DNA of 64,000 bases. It comes from Lomentospora prolificans (Eukaryota > Ascomycota > Sordariomycetes > Microascales > Microascaceae). The stretch covers positions 1,364,001-1,428,000 of the forward strand of contig JARFXM010000004.1 in assembly GCA_029532625.1 (NCBI GenBank). The letters are read 5' to 3'. Below are positions 10,446 to 23,203 of the stretch, piece by piece. How positions within the stretch are numbered: position 1 is the stretch's first letter; each line of letters begins with the position of its first letter. Below the pieces are notes generated by a model, which worked only from the letters and a program-made list of their open reading frames with translations, had not been told where the DNA came from and ran no database searches. A program made the position numbers and the translations under genes.

Positions 10446-13400
10446 ATGTCCTCTGGGCTTTTCTTTGTGAAGGCTCTCTTTGAGTATTCCTCACCACACG
10501 AAGATGACTTGCAATTCCATGTGGGGCAAGTCATCTCTGTGACTGACGAGGATGATGAAGAATGGTATACTGGAGAGTATATAGATGAGACTGGTACAAA
10601 GCAAGAAGGTATATTCCCCCGAAATTTCGTGGAAAAATACGAACCAACAGCTCCGCCGCGGCCAGCAAGGCGGGTAAAGAAGGATGCTGAGCCTCATGCT
10701 CGGGAGGAGGCACCCACCACCTCGACTGCTTCGGACTTGCCTGGTGAGCAAGAAAGCCATATACCACATCCGCCTCCCGAGCCCGAACAAGAAGAAAAAC
10801 CCGCCTCCCAGCCGCTTCCTGTCGTTGAGCAAGCGGCTCCTCCGATGCCATCAATTCAACAGCAGCCCAAGATGACTGCGGCGAAACCAGGCCCACCAAC
10901 GAGTCAGGCTCAACCGAATAGTCCACCGCCTATTGCGGAAAAGCCGGCAAGCAGTTCGATCAGAGATCGTATTGCTGCTTTCAACAAATCTGGAGGGGGA
11001 CCAATTACTCCTTTCAAACCGAGCTCCCTGAACTACGTTAAGAAACCTTTCGTACCACCCCCTCCTAGCAGAGATGCGTTCGTTCCGCCACCACGGTCTG
11101 AGCCGCCACCACGTATGTACGTACGTGAAGAGGATACAGATGTCAATAAGGACGAAGGTATCACTAGAGAATCGGTGGAACAAGCCGTCGTTTCCGCTTC
11201 AAACTCCCAGGATACAGATAATGATGCAGAGCCGTTGCCGAAACCAACCAGCCTCCAAGAGCGTATCGCACTATTACAGAAGCAGCAGGCCGAAGCAGCC
11301 CAGCGGCATGCCGACGCCCTGGCAAAGAAAGAGAAACCTAAACGCCAACCAAAAAAGCGCACCGAAAGCTCGGAGGCTACTGAACTTGCCGCTCTCTCGG
11401 AACCCGGTGATTCTGAGGCCGTTGAAAGCAAGATCTCACTCGACGAACCTCGCACCGCACCCGCAATCAGGCGGCGTTCTACTAGAGATGTTTCCGCTTC
11501 CAGTCCCAACGATGGTAACGAGGCCGACATGTCGGGCGCTGGCGACACCACAGAAGGTGCAGAAGATCTTACAGAGCGGGAGGAAGGTGATGAAAGCGCG
11601 AAGCATATCCCGCGCCCCGGCCAGGCAGCCGAAACCATGGCAGACAGAGTGCATGAAGAGGAAGAGGCCGAAGAGGACCAAGAAGACGAAGAGGAGGATG
11701 AAGTTGATCCGGAAGTTCGTCGGAAGGAGGAATTACGGGCTAGAATGGCGAAAATGAGTGGCGGGATGGGAATGCCGGGTATGTTCATGCCGATGCCGGC
11801 ACCTGGATTGCCAAAAAAGAAGCGGACAGCTGCACCGACAGAACACGGCCGAAGGGAGAGTGTGGACGAAATCTTGTCGACTACACGCGCAGCACCTCCG
11901 GTTCCCACCTTAATGGCACTTCCGGGTATGTCGACGAGGCAGTCAATCGAACAGCCCCGCGCCGAGGTTCAGGATCAGGATATCGCCCCCAAGGCGGCTT
12001 CACAGGCCCCGAGGGATGATTCAGAGGAGGAATTCCACACGCATGACGAAACTCGTAAGTTATTAGTATTTCTTGGAGTCGCTTGTTGCTCTTCCCATGC
12101 TTACGGTTAATTGAAGCTCGGGCTCCAGCTAGCCCGCCTCCGGTTCCAGGCGGACGGCCCCTACCACTCCTAGTACCCACAGACAGTAAGATAACCCCAA
12201 ACCTTGCCTACGCTTCTTTCTATTAACGGACCTGTAGCCATTTCGCCGCCTGTGCCCTTTTCAACGGTAATTTCACCAAGCGCAGGGTCAGAGTCCGACG
12301 ACGAACTTTCTGAGCATCCTCAGAGGATAGTTGAGCAGCAAACCGCTCGCGCAACCCCGGCAGCCACCATGCGGTCACCACCACCGCCACCGCCTACGCT
12401 CCCATCACCTACTCTACCCACTTCACCTCGCATCCCTTTTGCGCCCCATTCATCCAGCGACGTAGATGACGCCCGACCCACGTCTCCCGTAAGCCCCTCC
12501 GGAACCGTGCCCTCGAAAAGGAACAGTCGACCCCCACCCCCCATCCCTGGGTCTGCCCCAGCACTCCCGCCGTCACAAAGTAGACCCCCACCGCCATTGC
12601 CACCAACTTTAATTGAGAGTTCAACTGCAGATGAACATGCCATAACTACGTCGCGTTCTCCCCGACACCAAAAAGACGAGGATGACGAGGAGGTTACTGA
12701 ATACGAAGGTGACTACGATACCGATATTGCATCTTCAGTACCCCACAAGGATGCCCTAAAGTCAACAGCACGTGAATCCAGTTTCGAGGAGGAGCATACA
12801 CCCGTGGGTTCGCCAGTCACGGGTGGACCGTCTGCATCCCCACCTCCACCTCGCATCTCCAACACTGCGGCGCCTAGGGCCGTCCCACCTCCTATCCCAC
12901 CTCCCATCCCTAGCCAACCTCCCCCAGCGACTCGAGCGTCAGTAGATGCCCCACGATCAGCGCCGCCGCCGCCACCTCCCCCAAGGGACCCAGACGCAGG
13001 CCAGGCATTCCAACCCCACGCCTACGGTGCGCCGAGGGTTGGCGGCTACCATTTCAACGATGAAACAGGAGCCGGTGGTTCACCAGCCAGCTCCCCGCCG
13101 CTTGATCGTAGAGTCTCTATGGCAGCGGTTCAGCCAATCCGAGCTGGCCCGAAACATTCGTTCGATGTACAACGCGGGCCTGGCAGGCCTTCGGTTGACG
13201 TTGGACGGCCGTCTCTGGATACGAGTTTCATAGCCGAGGAGCTGGATCCCGCTCTCCAGAGCGGATGGTGGAAGCAATCAAATCAAGTCCCGCCAGCACT
13301 CCAAGATAGAAAAGACATCTTCTACGAGAGTCAAGAGTCAACCTCGACAAACCGCGGTGCCAAAACAGTCATCACAAGGACGATCCGCATTCTTTTCATA

Positions 13401-13991
13401 GACTACTCTCAAACAACACTCGTCGTGCAGTATGACCCTTATAACCCGGCAGACGTTGAAGTTGAGCAACACCACGAAGGGCCTCCACGCACCCTACGTC
13501 AGGATCAACTAGAGCAGTCCCATGAGCGTTTTGGGCGTGCGATCGCCGACATGACAATGTCTAAAAAGGACACGGTGGTCGGAGATGGCACGCCTCAAGG
13601 ACTTGTACTGGACCTTCTCCGGCCTTTTAAGGATGCTCTGCACCCAGTGGGTACGCGCGCATTCGGCGCACTTGTCTATGCAAATATGGCAAATGCTTCT
13701 ACGCTCCAGAATGACGAGATTCGATCTGGTGATATTATCTCGTTTCGAAATGCTCGTTTCCAGGGCAAACATGGGCCAATGCATGCAAAGTACTCATCTG
13801 AGGTTGGTAAGCCAGACCACGTGGCGATCGTGGCTGAATGGGACGGTACCAAGAAGAAGGTCAGGGCGTGGAGTCAAGGACGCGAAAGCAAGAAAGTCAA
13901 ACTCGAAAGCTTCAAACTTGACGACTTGAGATCTGGAGAAGTAAAGATCTGGAGAGTGATGCCGAGGAGTTGGGTTGGGTGGAATCCTTAG
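10446..13991 (+). CDS. bbc1: BBC1/Mti1-type SH3 protein, endocytic actin-patch regulator
   Basis: Bbc1 binds type I myosins and Las17/WASP at endocytic patches and restrains Arp2/3 activation in yeast. Exons 10446-12054, 12117-12185 and 12238-13991 give 1143 residues; introns are 62 and 52 bp. An SH3 domain fills residues 6-65 (ALFEY, DEEWYTGEY, GIFPRNFV). Then comes a long proline-, Glu- and Lys-rich region with two acidic runs and many PPPPP tracts, fitting SH3 or profilin partners. The last 230 residues form the conserved C-terminal domain (GWWKQ...WVGWNP). This domain contains GDIISF followed by DHVAIV, an arrangement like CHAP/NlpC peptidases, but the residue expected to be the catalytic Cys appears replaced (GTRAFGALVY). 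Function in this fungus is inferred from the family. Confidence 0.88.
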
Positions 13992-16369
13992 AATGCGTGT
14001 GACTACAGTGGATATGGCTAGTTGGCTTGTTCAGTGGTGAAGCCAGCAGCAGCCTTTGTGTCTGCTTGTCGCTCAAGGTTTCGACATATATTGAATCAAC
14101 ACAGGCGTGGTGGTAAATTTTAATGGACTTAAGGACGCCAGTTCGTCCAAAACGGAAGTGTGTCTATTAGTAGACTATTGGGAACGACGCTCAATCAACC
14201 TCATGCTTCATCATCGACTATGTTACTACCAACGTCGTCCGGGGAGGGGGCAGTTTTCTTTAGTTGTCAATATTACACCGATTTGCTCACGTTGAGTCGC
14301 ATCTACTATCCGCGAAGCTAAACGGGCACTAGAAGCATTTAAATTAGAAAACCTCACGGGTGATTGAGGTCTTGAGTGAAGTGGGGGTTTGCCGCTGCCC
14401 TCCTGTGCCTGGAATTGCAATCGAAGATAACATAGCCTTCCGTTAAACCCAGACAGGCGAGCGAATGTCGCGTCAAGAAGGGCCGATAGCCCAGTGGTCC
14501 GGAGTTAGGAAGGGGAGCGAGAGATATCATTCCTCGTGCCAGTGAGGGGGCACGACAGCGAGCAACAGCGGCTACACGTAGCCCTCGAGGCGTTTATCAG
14601 TTCATTATATCTGCGCCGCTCGGTGTCACAACAGAACCTCTCTGATATCCCACGAATCGACCAGAGAAATACAGGCTCACACCCCGCACAAGAAAGCCGT
14701 GGCAAGTGGTAGGAAGGAGCGCGCGCAATGTGGTGCAGATCACGCCTTCTTATGCTCATAGTACTAACTAGGAAAGGCCAAGTACAGCCGAACCGTGGCG
14801 AGGGACTTTGCTCCATCCGGTGACGCGGGGGCCGCGAGAAGGAGGAAGTGAACAAGGAAGAAATGAGCTGGGGCGACCCAATGAGCCGATGCGGGAGAGC
14901 GCGCCGAAGCAGAGGTCCCGGCCTCGAGAGTCCCTGGATGGACTCGCCATGTATGCAGCCAACGTCTCGCAGCTTGTTGAACCTTGGGCGATGGTCATCT
15001 GCGGCACACCGGCGCTAAGATGGCCAAAAGGGGGGATAATAAGTTGGGGACAGGCTGCGAAAACCGGGTAGAACTAGTGGGGAGAAGTGTGGTGATGGGG
15101 CCATAACGTGGAAATGTTTTACGAATAGAGTGTGGGCTTTCACCGAGTACGTTGATCCAAGTTGAAGCTCCAGCGGACCCACTAAGGGGACGAGGGCATC
15201 TAAGTTCTTTGAAGAGAGCATAGCATGGGATCTAGACCTGTACATAGATGGAAAAGCACGACAGCGTAGAACTAAGTTCGCACATCTACAGCATGGGGGC
15301 TACTTTCCCTTTTCGACGGATTCTCGGAGCTGCGGACGTTAGGGGAGGTTGGGAGAGGCGAATAAGAGGGTGACACGATGGTCATCTTCTCAGACGGTCG
15401 GGCTTCTTCTCGACGAGATGCAGCCAGCATGCAGTCGATCCGGACTGGCGTAGATTTGGGGAACTTCTTGGGAACAGAAGGACGTACGGGAAGAACGATA
15501 GAGGCCGGGCAAGCGATGATAGGCTAGAAAAGTGGACAGACGAGGGCTTCGTCCTGGCCTATCCGAGGTGGTATCTCAGACGTGGACACGAGATTAACGA
15601 CCAATAAGTTCGTTGTGCGTGGAGGGTTACCACGGCCAAACGATAGGGCGACGAAGGATTGGTTGGGCACCAGCACCAAACTTTCCTCGGCCTGGCTGGG
15701 CCAAAATATCAGGCTCCAGCGGAAATGGACGCCAGCGTGTGGGTGGTTCCCATGCCTTGAAGAGGCGTTTCAACGCGTCGGGCCGGGACAAGTTGGCAAT
15801 GGAAGAAGGCGAATATTAGATCTCGCGCGAGACAACAGCCAGCGACGATGGTGCTTCACCGAAGGCAGGTGGGGAAAACAAGCTGTAGCGCAGACTAGAT
15901 CTAGGATGTGGTGCATTGTTGGTATTGTCAGCATCAAGATAGCAAGAACGAGGGGCGCAAGGGCAGAGACTCCTGAGCGGTAACAAATGGCAATCGCTAA
16001 TGTATATCAAGGCGTTTACTTTTCAAAATCTCACGACATGGATTGATTACGATGTAGGCCCCCTTGAAAGGGAGTGCGTGGGGAGGAAAGGGGTGCATGT
16101 CATCTAAATCCGGAGTACTTTGGATCTCGATGCAGGTCAATGCCCCCCAGGCCCGGGGTGCCTGGCTGGCCAACTTGGGCGACGGGAATATGTTTTTTTC
16201 TTCTTTTTTTCTTTCTTTTTTCCTGGTGGTGGTAGCGGCCAATTGCATTCAGGGTGACGAAGCCAGCACAAAGCGAGACAACACTGAACGTTGGATTGGC
16301 GAAGCCACTACGGCTGTCGCTATGGTGCCAGCTCTATGTGCGACTGGCCCTCAAGCCCACGATGCTTGC

Positions 16370-17060
16370 AGTGCCGGCTTTGGGACAGGACAGCCAGCCA
16401 GGCAGCCAGGCACTTGAGCCAGCATTCAGTGTGATGAGTGGCCGCCGCCAGCCAGCCAGCTGGAGGCCAGGCATGGACCCAGTAGTGCCCCAAGCCAGCA
16501 GCCAGCTGGCTGCAACCCAGTGTATCGCCAGCTAGCTAGCTTAGCCTGGCTGGCGGTTACCAAGCTTCAAGCAGTTCTTCAACCTCAAAGCCAGCAGGAT
16601 GCTGGAACAACAAGGGTCAAGGTTGAAAGGCACCACCCACCCATCAACTTATCACCCAGACAGGAGGCCACTGATCTCTGCTCCCCCCGGTGCCACACCC
16701 GACCCGGTTGGGCTCGTCGTTCTCCCGAAGCTGGCCATATCACTCTCCTTGTCGTGTCTGCCTGCTAGCCAGGCTGGCTTTAACGCCAACCGTCAAACGG
16801 CCGTCGGAAACAATGGATAATAGTGAGGTATTGATGTTCTGTGGCTTCATCTTGGCGTGGACGGGTCGGCCAGCATATGCCAGCCAGCTCTAGCCACTAT
16901 TCCCCAGATGCAGCAGCCTGGCTGAGCTCTCCTCGCCAAAACCGTGCCATCGACGCCCGCCCAATACCCATTATCAGGCGACCGCCCTCGGCCACTACCG
17001 TTTCCTAGCAGTCGTTGGTGGTTCCACACCACCAATTGAGCCAGCCAGCTATCCCCGATT
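16370..17060. repeat. Cluster of CAGCCAGC / GCTGGCTG motifs
   Basis: GCCAGC or its complement occurs many times, often in direct tandem (for example CAGCCAGCCAGGCAGCCAGG near 16382, CCAGCCAGCCAGC near 16448, CCAGCCAGC near 16873 and 17039). Both orientations are present. Similar but smaller clusters recur at 27.5-27.9, 36.1-36.45, 44.1-44.5, 48.9-49.03 and 52.85 kb, always outside genes. Confidence 0.7.
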
Positions 17061-17671
17061 TTCGCCATAAGCGGCTTTTACATGTCCAAATGTGCGTGGT
17101 GGCAACCACCGGTACATCAGCTGGAGCCATCCAAGTCGGTTCATGTCGCTCCTAACAATCAGTCGCCAAGCAAGCCGCTGGTAGGACGTGAGCGAGAACC
17201 CACCTACTCTACAGGTATCGATGGATCTTTGTGCCTCCTTTGTTCCCCCACCTCCTTCAACGTTGCGAGCTGGTTAGTGCGTCGACCTACTTACTACTTT
17301 ATCTCCTCCCCTGTCCGGGTTGGCCAGCCCCAACCGCAATAGTTTCCGATTTGGTGGTGTCTTCGTAGGAAGCGGAGGGCTTGACAGATGTCAGTTGAGG
17401 CATTACATTACTACTACAACCCTCGCTAACACCACCACCCACGCCCTCATGAGCGCCTTCCCCCCCTTGGGTTCGAGAGGATATGTCTCGAGAAGATCGA
17501 TTGAGTGAGAGAATAAAAAAATGTAAAAGCAAACTCGGCTGCGGCCGCTGGTATGCCGATGCATGTATGTCGAGTCGCATCAATTGATTGAAGAGCATTG
17601 CGAGCTATAGACCTCCTCTGCCACGCCCTCCATCTCTATAAAAGTTGCACCTATCTCGACATAATCTCCCG

Positions 17672-17760
17672 TATATACACACACAGACACACACATACAC
17701 ATACACGCATACACATACACGCACACACATACACACACACACGCGAGCGCAAGCACACAT
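17672..17760. repeat. Imperfect (CA)n/(TACA) microsatellite
   Basis: About 90 bp of CA repeats broken by TA, GA and GC steps. It lies about 0.6 kb before the next start codon, probably in its promoter or leader. Spurious open frames of Thr/His or Val/Cys repeats run through it on both strands. Confidence 0.9.
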
Positions 17761-18284
17761 ACATGCCCCGTGTTTTCGTCCAACGACTTCCCAATCTTCC
17801 ACTTTGAACAGCCATACATCCAGTTAGTTCAGCCATCTTCTTCCCCCACAGATCCGTCCACGTTTTGGAGTCGCCAGTTGACCCCGGCCCATACACCGAT
17901 CCCGCTGCCGGTGCCGCTGCCGCTGCCGTAGTTGGGCCTCGACGCCTACCACCTGACTTACACATTTGTGTTGCAGGCGAATCAAGAGTCGCTGCCTGTA
18001 GTTGCCTACATCTGCCGCCATTGCCTCATCTTCATCTTGAAGCCCCAAAGCCACTGACTTGGGCACTTATCTGCAGATTTACATTGATCATCTCCTCCTC
18101 TCAAGACCCATCCCCCAGCCGACGCAGAACTGAAGCACCTCCCGCCCAGTCTTCATAGCTCTCTCCGCCCCCTTTCCCAGACGCCGGCTTTCATGACGGG
18201 GCCTAGCAGGAATTGCCATCGTGCCCTCTCAACCATCCACCGACTGGCAAGCTCTCAATCTTCGGTGCCGCGTGGTAGCAAATC

Positions 18285-19573
18285 ATGACTTCTTCTCCTC
18301 GACGCCCTCCGACTAGCTGGGCAGGCAGTCGTAGCTCGGACAGGACCAGTCATACGAATGCCTCATCTACAACACCACCCACGTCAGCGCATTGCTCCCG
18401 CACAGGCTCTCGATTAACACATGGCTTCACCAAGAGCTCCCAAACCCACCAAGGTCGAGAAGACTCGCCATCCTCGGCTTACTACGACAGGTCTTCCACC
18501 GACACCTTCGACTCCTCTCTGGACTCCGACGACAACGAGTCCCAGGACAGCAATGAAGATCATCACAGAATCCCACCGCTACCTTTATATCGCAAGGCCG
18601 TCACTGGCCCTACAGTCCAGCCCTCTAACTACAGGATATTCCCCGAGCTATTCCCTTCCCTCGACAAGATGTACATACGTCATGACGAGTACACTTCGGA
18701 TGGCAACATGAACCTCCGTGTAGACACCCAGCTCCCTCACAGGCCACACCGACACGTACAGCTTTTCCATCTGCGCATGTATGACCTTGACGACCGAGTC
18801 TTCTCCCTGCGTCGATATTGTCGCGAATCCGGCCGCGAAGTGTGTCGTACGAAACGCGAGTACACTGCAGCTGCATCAGATGGCGGCCGCCAAGCCTTAC
18901 AGCGATCTGTCTCAAGTGTCTTTCGGTCCCTCGGCGCCCGGCCACAGTTCCGCCGCATGAGCTCTAGCAGCACACTATTCAGCTTCAAGAATGGCCCCGT
19001 TGGCAAACGCCCCGATTCGGGACTCTCGATGCGTAGCGAAATCCTCGACTCCCCAGACGAACCGGAGCAAAAGTCCAAGTCTGTCCCCACAAACGCCATC
19101 AAACTCATGTTCACAAACTACGCCACTATCGAAGTTGTGAGGAAAGGTGGCGGCCCAGCCCCTAAGCGTTATGACTTCTCCTGGTGGGGTCGCAAGTACT
19201 CGTGGAAGAGAATATACAACGCGAACCTCGGCACCACCTCCTTCCATCTGATCCGCGATAGCCAGCCCGAGGCTTTCCTTGCCAACGTTGTTGCTGAAGC
19301 TCGCTCTCCCAATGAACTGACCTCTGATGAGATGGACGGCGGCTGGATGCCACCTTGTACAATGTGGTTTAGCCAGGAGCCAGACGCCGCTCTCGCCGAG
19401 TAAGTTTATTTTAGTCATATAACTTAACACTCTATTTTGAACTCACCTTTGCTAATGATGCTAATTACAAAAGGGTATTCGTTTCCACTGGACTAATTAG
19501 CCTCGTTGATGACTGCATTAGGAATCGATGGGATCCTAAGAGAGGCAGTCGATTCCCTACTCTACGACGATAA
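18285..19573 (+). CDS. Uncharacterised fungal protein, 404 residues
   Basis: I do not recognise a named family. Two exons, 18285-19399 and 19474-19573, joined by a 74-bp intron (GTAAGT..AAAAG), give 404 residues; without splicing the frame stops right after DAALAE. Residues 1-100 are Ser/Thr/Arg-rich and probably disordered. From about residue 115 the sequence looks folded: YRIFPELFPSLDKMYIRHDE, then HVQLFHLRMYDLDDRVFSLRRY, a second Ser-rich insert, then IKLMFTNYATIEVVRKGG, YDFSWWGRKYSWKR and a Trp-rich end (GGWMPPCTMWFS). Exon 2 adds VFVSTGLISLVDDCIRNRW. No signal peptide, membrane segment or Cys/His metal site is seen. The alternation of hydrophobic strands suggests a beta-rich domain. Coding status is well supported; function unknown. 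Confidence 0.8.
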
Positions 19574-20808
19574 GCGGGCAGGCTCGTACAGATGGATTGC
19601 GCGATCAGGGAAAAAGAAAAAACAAACAAAAAAAAAGGAGCCATATCCAAGCCCCAAGGAGCTCGCGCATATCACATACCACAACCTTCTAGCTGACCCG
19701 GTGGCTGCCATCGCGTCCGGGTAACGCTATTAGAAATTGCATCCTCTCTACCTGTATAATTCTCTTGTGACGTCTATTTCTTCTTCTTCGCTCTTTTCCT
19801 CCTCCTACTTTCATTGTCATTGGATAATATAGGGATGGTAAGGAACAAGGTGCATATCGGACGGCGCTACACGTTTGCTCTCTCTTCCTGGTATTCGGTC
19901 ATTTTCTTTTTGGTCGTTTGGCGCGATCAAGCGGCAGGCAAGGAATGACTCCATGTATGACGATAACGATAATGATCAATGAAGGTCTGTCATTTTGGAA
20001 TCGCCCATGGAGCCGGGTCCGGGCAACGACACCTGGAGCTGCTTGGGTCGGACTGGATTATAGCTGACAAGCGAGGCAAAATTGATACTTTTATGCAGTA
20101 GGTGTCCTCCGGTTTCATAGCACTCGTGAGCTACTGGGCCGTCCTATCTATCACCCAACACAGATCCCTTGAACCCAACCGTCGTGTATCTCTGTCGTCA
20201 AACACAAACTCCCATGATCCTCAGTCCAAGTCTTTTACTCTCTGCCCGATAAAGGCGGCTCGGGTGGGGGGGGGGCCAAAGGTATGAAAAACGCAGTCTC
20301 AACCTTGCCCTTCTCAACCTATCTCTCCCACCTTCAAGGCACCCACGAAGCATCCGTCTATGTCCTATCCCGAACATGCAGCTCCAAAGATCCAACGTCG
20401 CATTCGTGGTACCTCCCATGCCTTATTACGGGAAGGCGCAACCCGGTGGGGACCCGTACCGTCGCCCCGTCAGCTTACAATGTAGCTTTATATATGAGGT
20501 CAGAGTCAGATCGAGCAAGAGCGCCTACCTCAGCCTTTCCAAAAGACGCTGAGAAAGCTGATGCCCTGAGCCGGGTAGGTCTCGGAGTAGAAACACCTCG
20601 TGGGGTTTTAGTTGGGGGGGTGTTGCCGGTTAGAAACAACTCGCGGCCATAACCTTTTTGTAATTTTTTATTTATTTATTTGTTTTATTTCCTCTTCCAT
20701 CATTCTCACTTTCTCTTCGATAGCCTCTTCGCAGAGGGTGGTAGGCATGGTGACATCTGCTTCCACTTTTCCATCACCAGGAGAGAGCCACAGAGCCTAA
20801 TAGTGAAG
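19574..20808. other. Convergent intergenic region
   Basis: 1.2 kb between two gene 3' ends. A run of ten G lies near 20266-20275 and a T-rich stretch at 20655-20700. No coding signal or RNA gene seen. Confidence 0.55.
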
Positions 20809-23203
20809 TCAAACAAGGAATGAGTCTGCCTCAGACCCAGGACCACCAATCCAACCCCCGAAATCTAGCTTCATCAATAGATGGTTGATTCCTCCTATCC
20901 TCGGAGGCACGAATGCCGCGCCGCCACCGGCTTCCTCGGCGTGAGGGTGATAGTCATCCAACCCGGGATCGGTGTCGCCCTCCAGCTCAGCGGCGAATGC
21001 AGTATCCATCTCGAGGGCACGCAGGGCGGCAATGACGTCGGAGATGGACGTGCGTATGTTGCCTTCGAGGACCCTGATGGCGGGGATAACCTCGCGCTCG
21101 TCGCGCTCAAGGTCAACGAAGGCGTCAACGACGCCAGCGTCGGTCTCGAGATCCATAGCTTCCCAGATGGAGTGAAGCCGGCGGATGAGGGCTACGAGCT
21201 GGTCGATGTGCACGAGGAGGGAGTAGAGGGGCTCGGTGTACGAGGGTTGGGTGAGGAGAAGGTGGCGGCAGAGGGAGCGGAGATAGATTCTATGCGCGGT
21301 GGACAAGGACTCGGGGTCGTGTTGCTGGAAGCGCGCTCCCGCGGGCTGCGCTGGGTCGGGCGTCTCGAGCCAAATATCTCCGTCATCGTCGCTCTCACTT
21401 TCTCTGGTCGAGACTGAGGGTTTGGCCCGTGTAGACCTCCCCGTTGAGCTAGCCGACGTTGCTGGATCCCCCAAAAGCCAGTGACGGTAATCCTCCCATA
21501 GACCGGCCAAGACTTCCGACTGCATGTACGCCTCGGTCTCTGCGAGGAAGAAAACGGCAGCGCTGCAAGCTACCCATGCGCTTCGCATGATTAGTGATCT
21601 AGAGGCTTGCCTCTCGCGAAGAAGGATGACCCTCTCGCGGCCAGCACGAGTGCTTCCGGTTGGAGGGCCCAGAGGGGCGGGATGATGTCTCCGTAAAGAC
21701 GTCATTTTCCAAAGGTCTGTCAGGCGGATGTGTGCTCTCCGAACCGAGAGCAAGTACGCGTTGACCGCCGTATACACCTGCAAATCTGATGGAGTGAGGA
21801 ACATGTCTAGCGGTGACGGTATTTCGCAGAGCGTGAGAGTGACCGGGACGGAGAATAAAAGATTGCGGAAGGGTGTCGCGGCGATGACAGCAGCCGTAGC
21901 CCGTGTGGCAATGGAGCTAACGGGCAAGGGTATCGCGGAGCTGGCTTTTCCAATCTGAAGCCGTAAAAGGTCTCGCGCAAGCTCAGCACCTTCGTCTTCG
22001 TCCGCATGGAGCCCCTGCATGGAACCCATGGCCGCCCAAGCCCTTGCCAATACTCTTGTTACCTCACCCTGCTTCACGACGACGTTCGTTAAACCTTCCT
22101 TTTTTTCGTACGCAAGGTTGTCTGCCCGCCTCCACCGGCTGCGGCTCTTCTCATCTGCTTCCTGGGTCAGACACATGGCAAACTCGCCCTTGACAAGGAG
22201 AAAATAATCTCGCAACAGTTGTAAAATCTCGACCACCTTTTCTAGTGGGAGGAGCTTTTGTAGCGTGTTTCGAGACAGGGACAGCCGGATAGAGGTGATG
22301 GCCCTCGAAAAGCTGGCGCTATCCAGTGGAAAGGTGAGGCTAGAGAGCTCTTGCAGCTGCCCTGCCACATGATTCCTAGCTCCTAGGCCTGACTCTAATG
22401 TCGACTTGACACGGGCATGATTCAAGCACCTCCCGATAAAGAGCATAGATGCCGCGGTAGCAGGGGAGACGAAGCTCGGTAGCTGAGAATGCTCCAGGGC
22501 GTATTCGACAACCTGCGTCTCAGTCAGTACTTTGATGAACAGTAGTAACGTGAAGGCATGACCGTACCCCATTCTCGTCCTTCGACGCCTTGATGAAGAA
22601 TTCATCCTGGCCTAGGCTCGGCAGCCTACCGTAGAGAATCCAAGCCGATGCCTGCTTTAGCCAGGCCATTTCTGCGCTTTTGACCAAAGTATGTGCGGCC
22701 TCTTCAATATCGGTGTACCCGCTCTGTATTTCCTTCCGTAGCCTGTCGATCAGCTGGGCAGCGGTGCACGCGTTGCCTCCGTCCCCCTTGAGCATAAACT
22801 GCACCGCATCGGAAAGCCATTCCAGCCTCCTCCTCCACGGAGTGAACTCGGACATAACGGCAGTTAGTGATACAATGTTATACGCGCCTACAACATCTGC
22901 GTCCTCTTGCAGTATTTTACGCTCTACCTCGAGTACCTTGCGTTGAAAGGCCTCGAGGTGGACCAGCTCTATTGTCGTGGCGACGGCGCGGCAAACCATG
23001 CTCGGATGATTTGCAGATATCTGCAAAGTGTTCCCACGCAGCTTGATGTGTAGACTACTGAGATGCGCCGCCGACGCTAGAAGGTCGCGTTCAGCGGGTG
23101 TGAGTCTATCGCCGTCTCGAGCATCACGGCCCGCGGAGCCATCGTCTGCGCAGAGGAGGGATGATGGGTGGCCGGAGAGGGAGAGTAGGACCTCGTGAAG
23201 CAT
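20809..23203 (-). CDS. Gamma-tubulin complex component, GCP4 type (Spc97/Spc98 family)
   Basis: GCP4 proteins are structural subunits of the gamma-tubulin ring complex and help organise microtubule nucleation at spindle pole bodies. Exons 23203-22568 and 22512-20809, joined across a 55-bp intron (GTACGG..ACGCAG), give 779 residues. The N-terminus MLHEVLLSLSGHPSSLL is typical of GCP4. Further family landmarks: AWILYGRLPSLGQDEFFIKA, just before the intron, LPSFVSPATAASMLFIGRCLNHAR just after it, and a C-terminal helical half with DYRHWLLGD, HRIYLRSLC and HLLLTQPSYTEPLYSLL. An acidic, Ser-rich insert around ESESDDDGD may be a loop. It is shorter than GCP2/3, which also argues for GCP4 (S. pombe Gfh1 relative). 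Paralogue choice is fairly sure. Confidence 0.85.

Larger units (their letters stand above)
13992..18284. other. Long intergenic region without a credible gene
   Basis: 4.3 kb with only short, mutually overlapping open frames and no recognisable protein motif. It contains a cluster of GCCAGC/GCTGGC hexamers (16370-17060), a CA-type microsatellite (17672-17760) and, from about 17.6 kb on, a C/T-rich stretch that is probably the leader or promoter of the next gene. No tRNA or rRNA was found by eye. Confidence 0.55.

Noticed and set aside
11033..11908. 291-codon open frame antisense to bbc1
   Set aside because: Ser-rich low-complexity mirror of the Glu/Pro/Lys-rich bbc1 linker.
14480..14560. 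D-arm-like string resembling a tRNA start
   Set aside because: No T-arm or acceptor pairing within 70-90 bases.
17598..17827. Thr/His and Val/Cys repeat open frames
   Set aside because: They are translations of the CA microsatellite.
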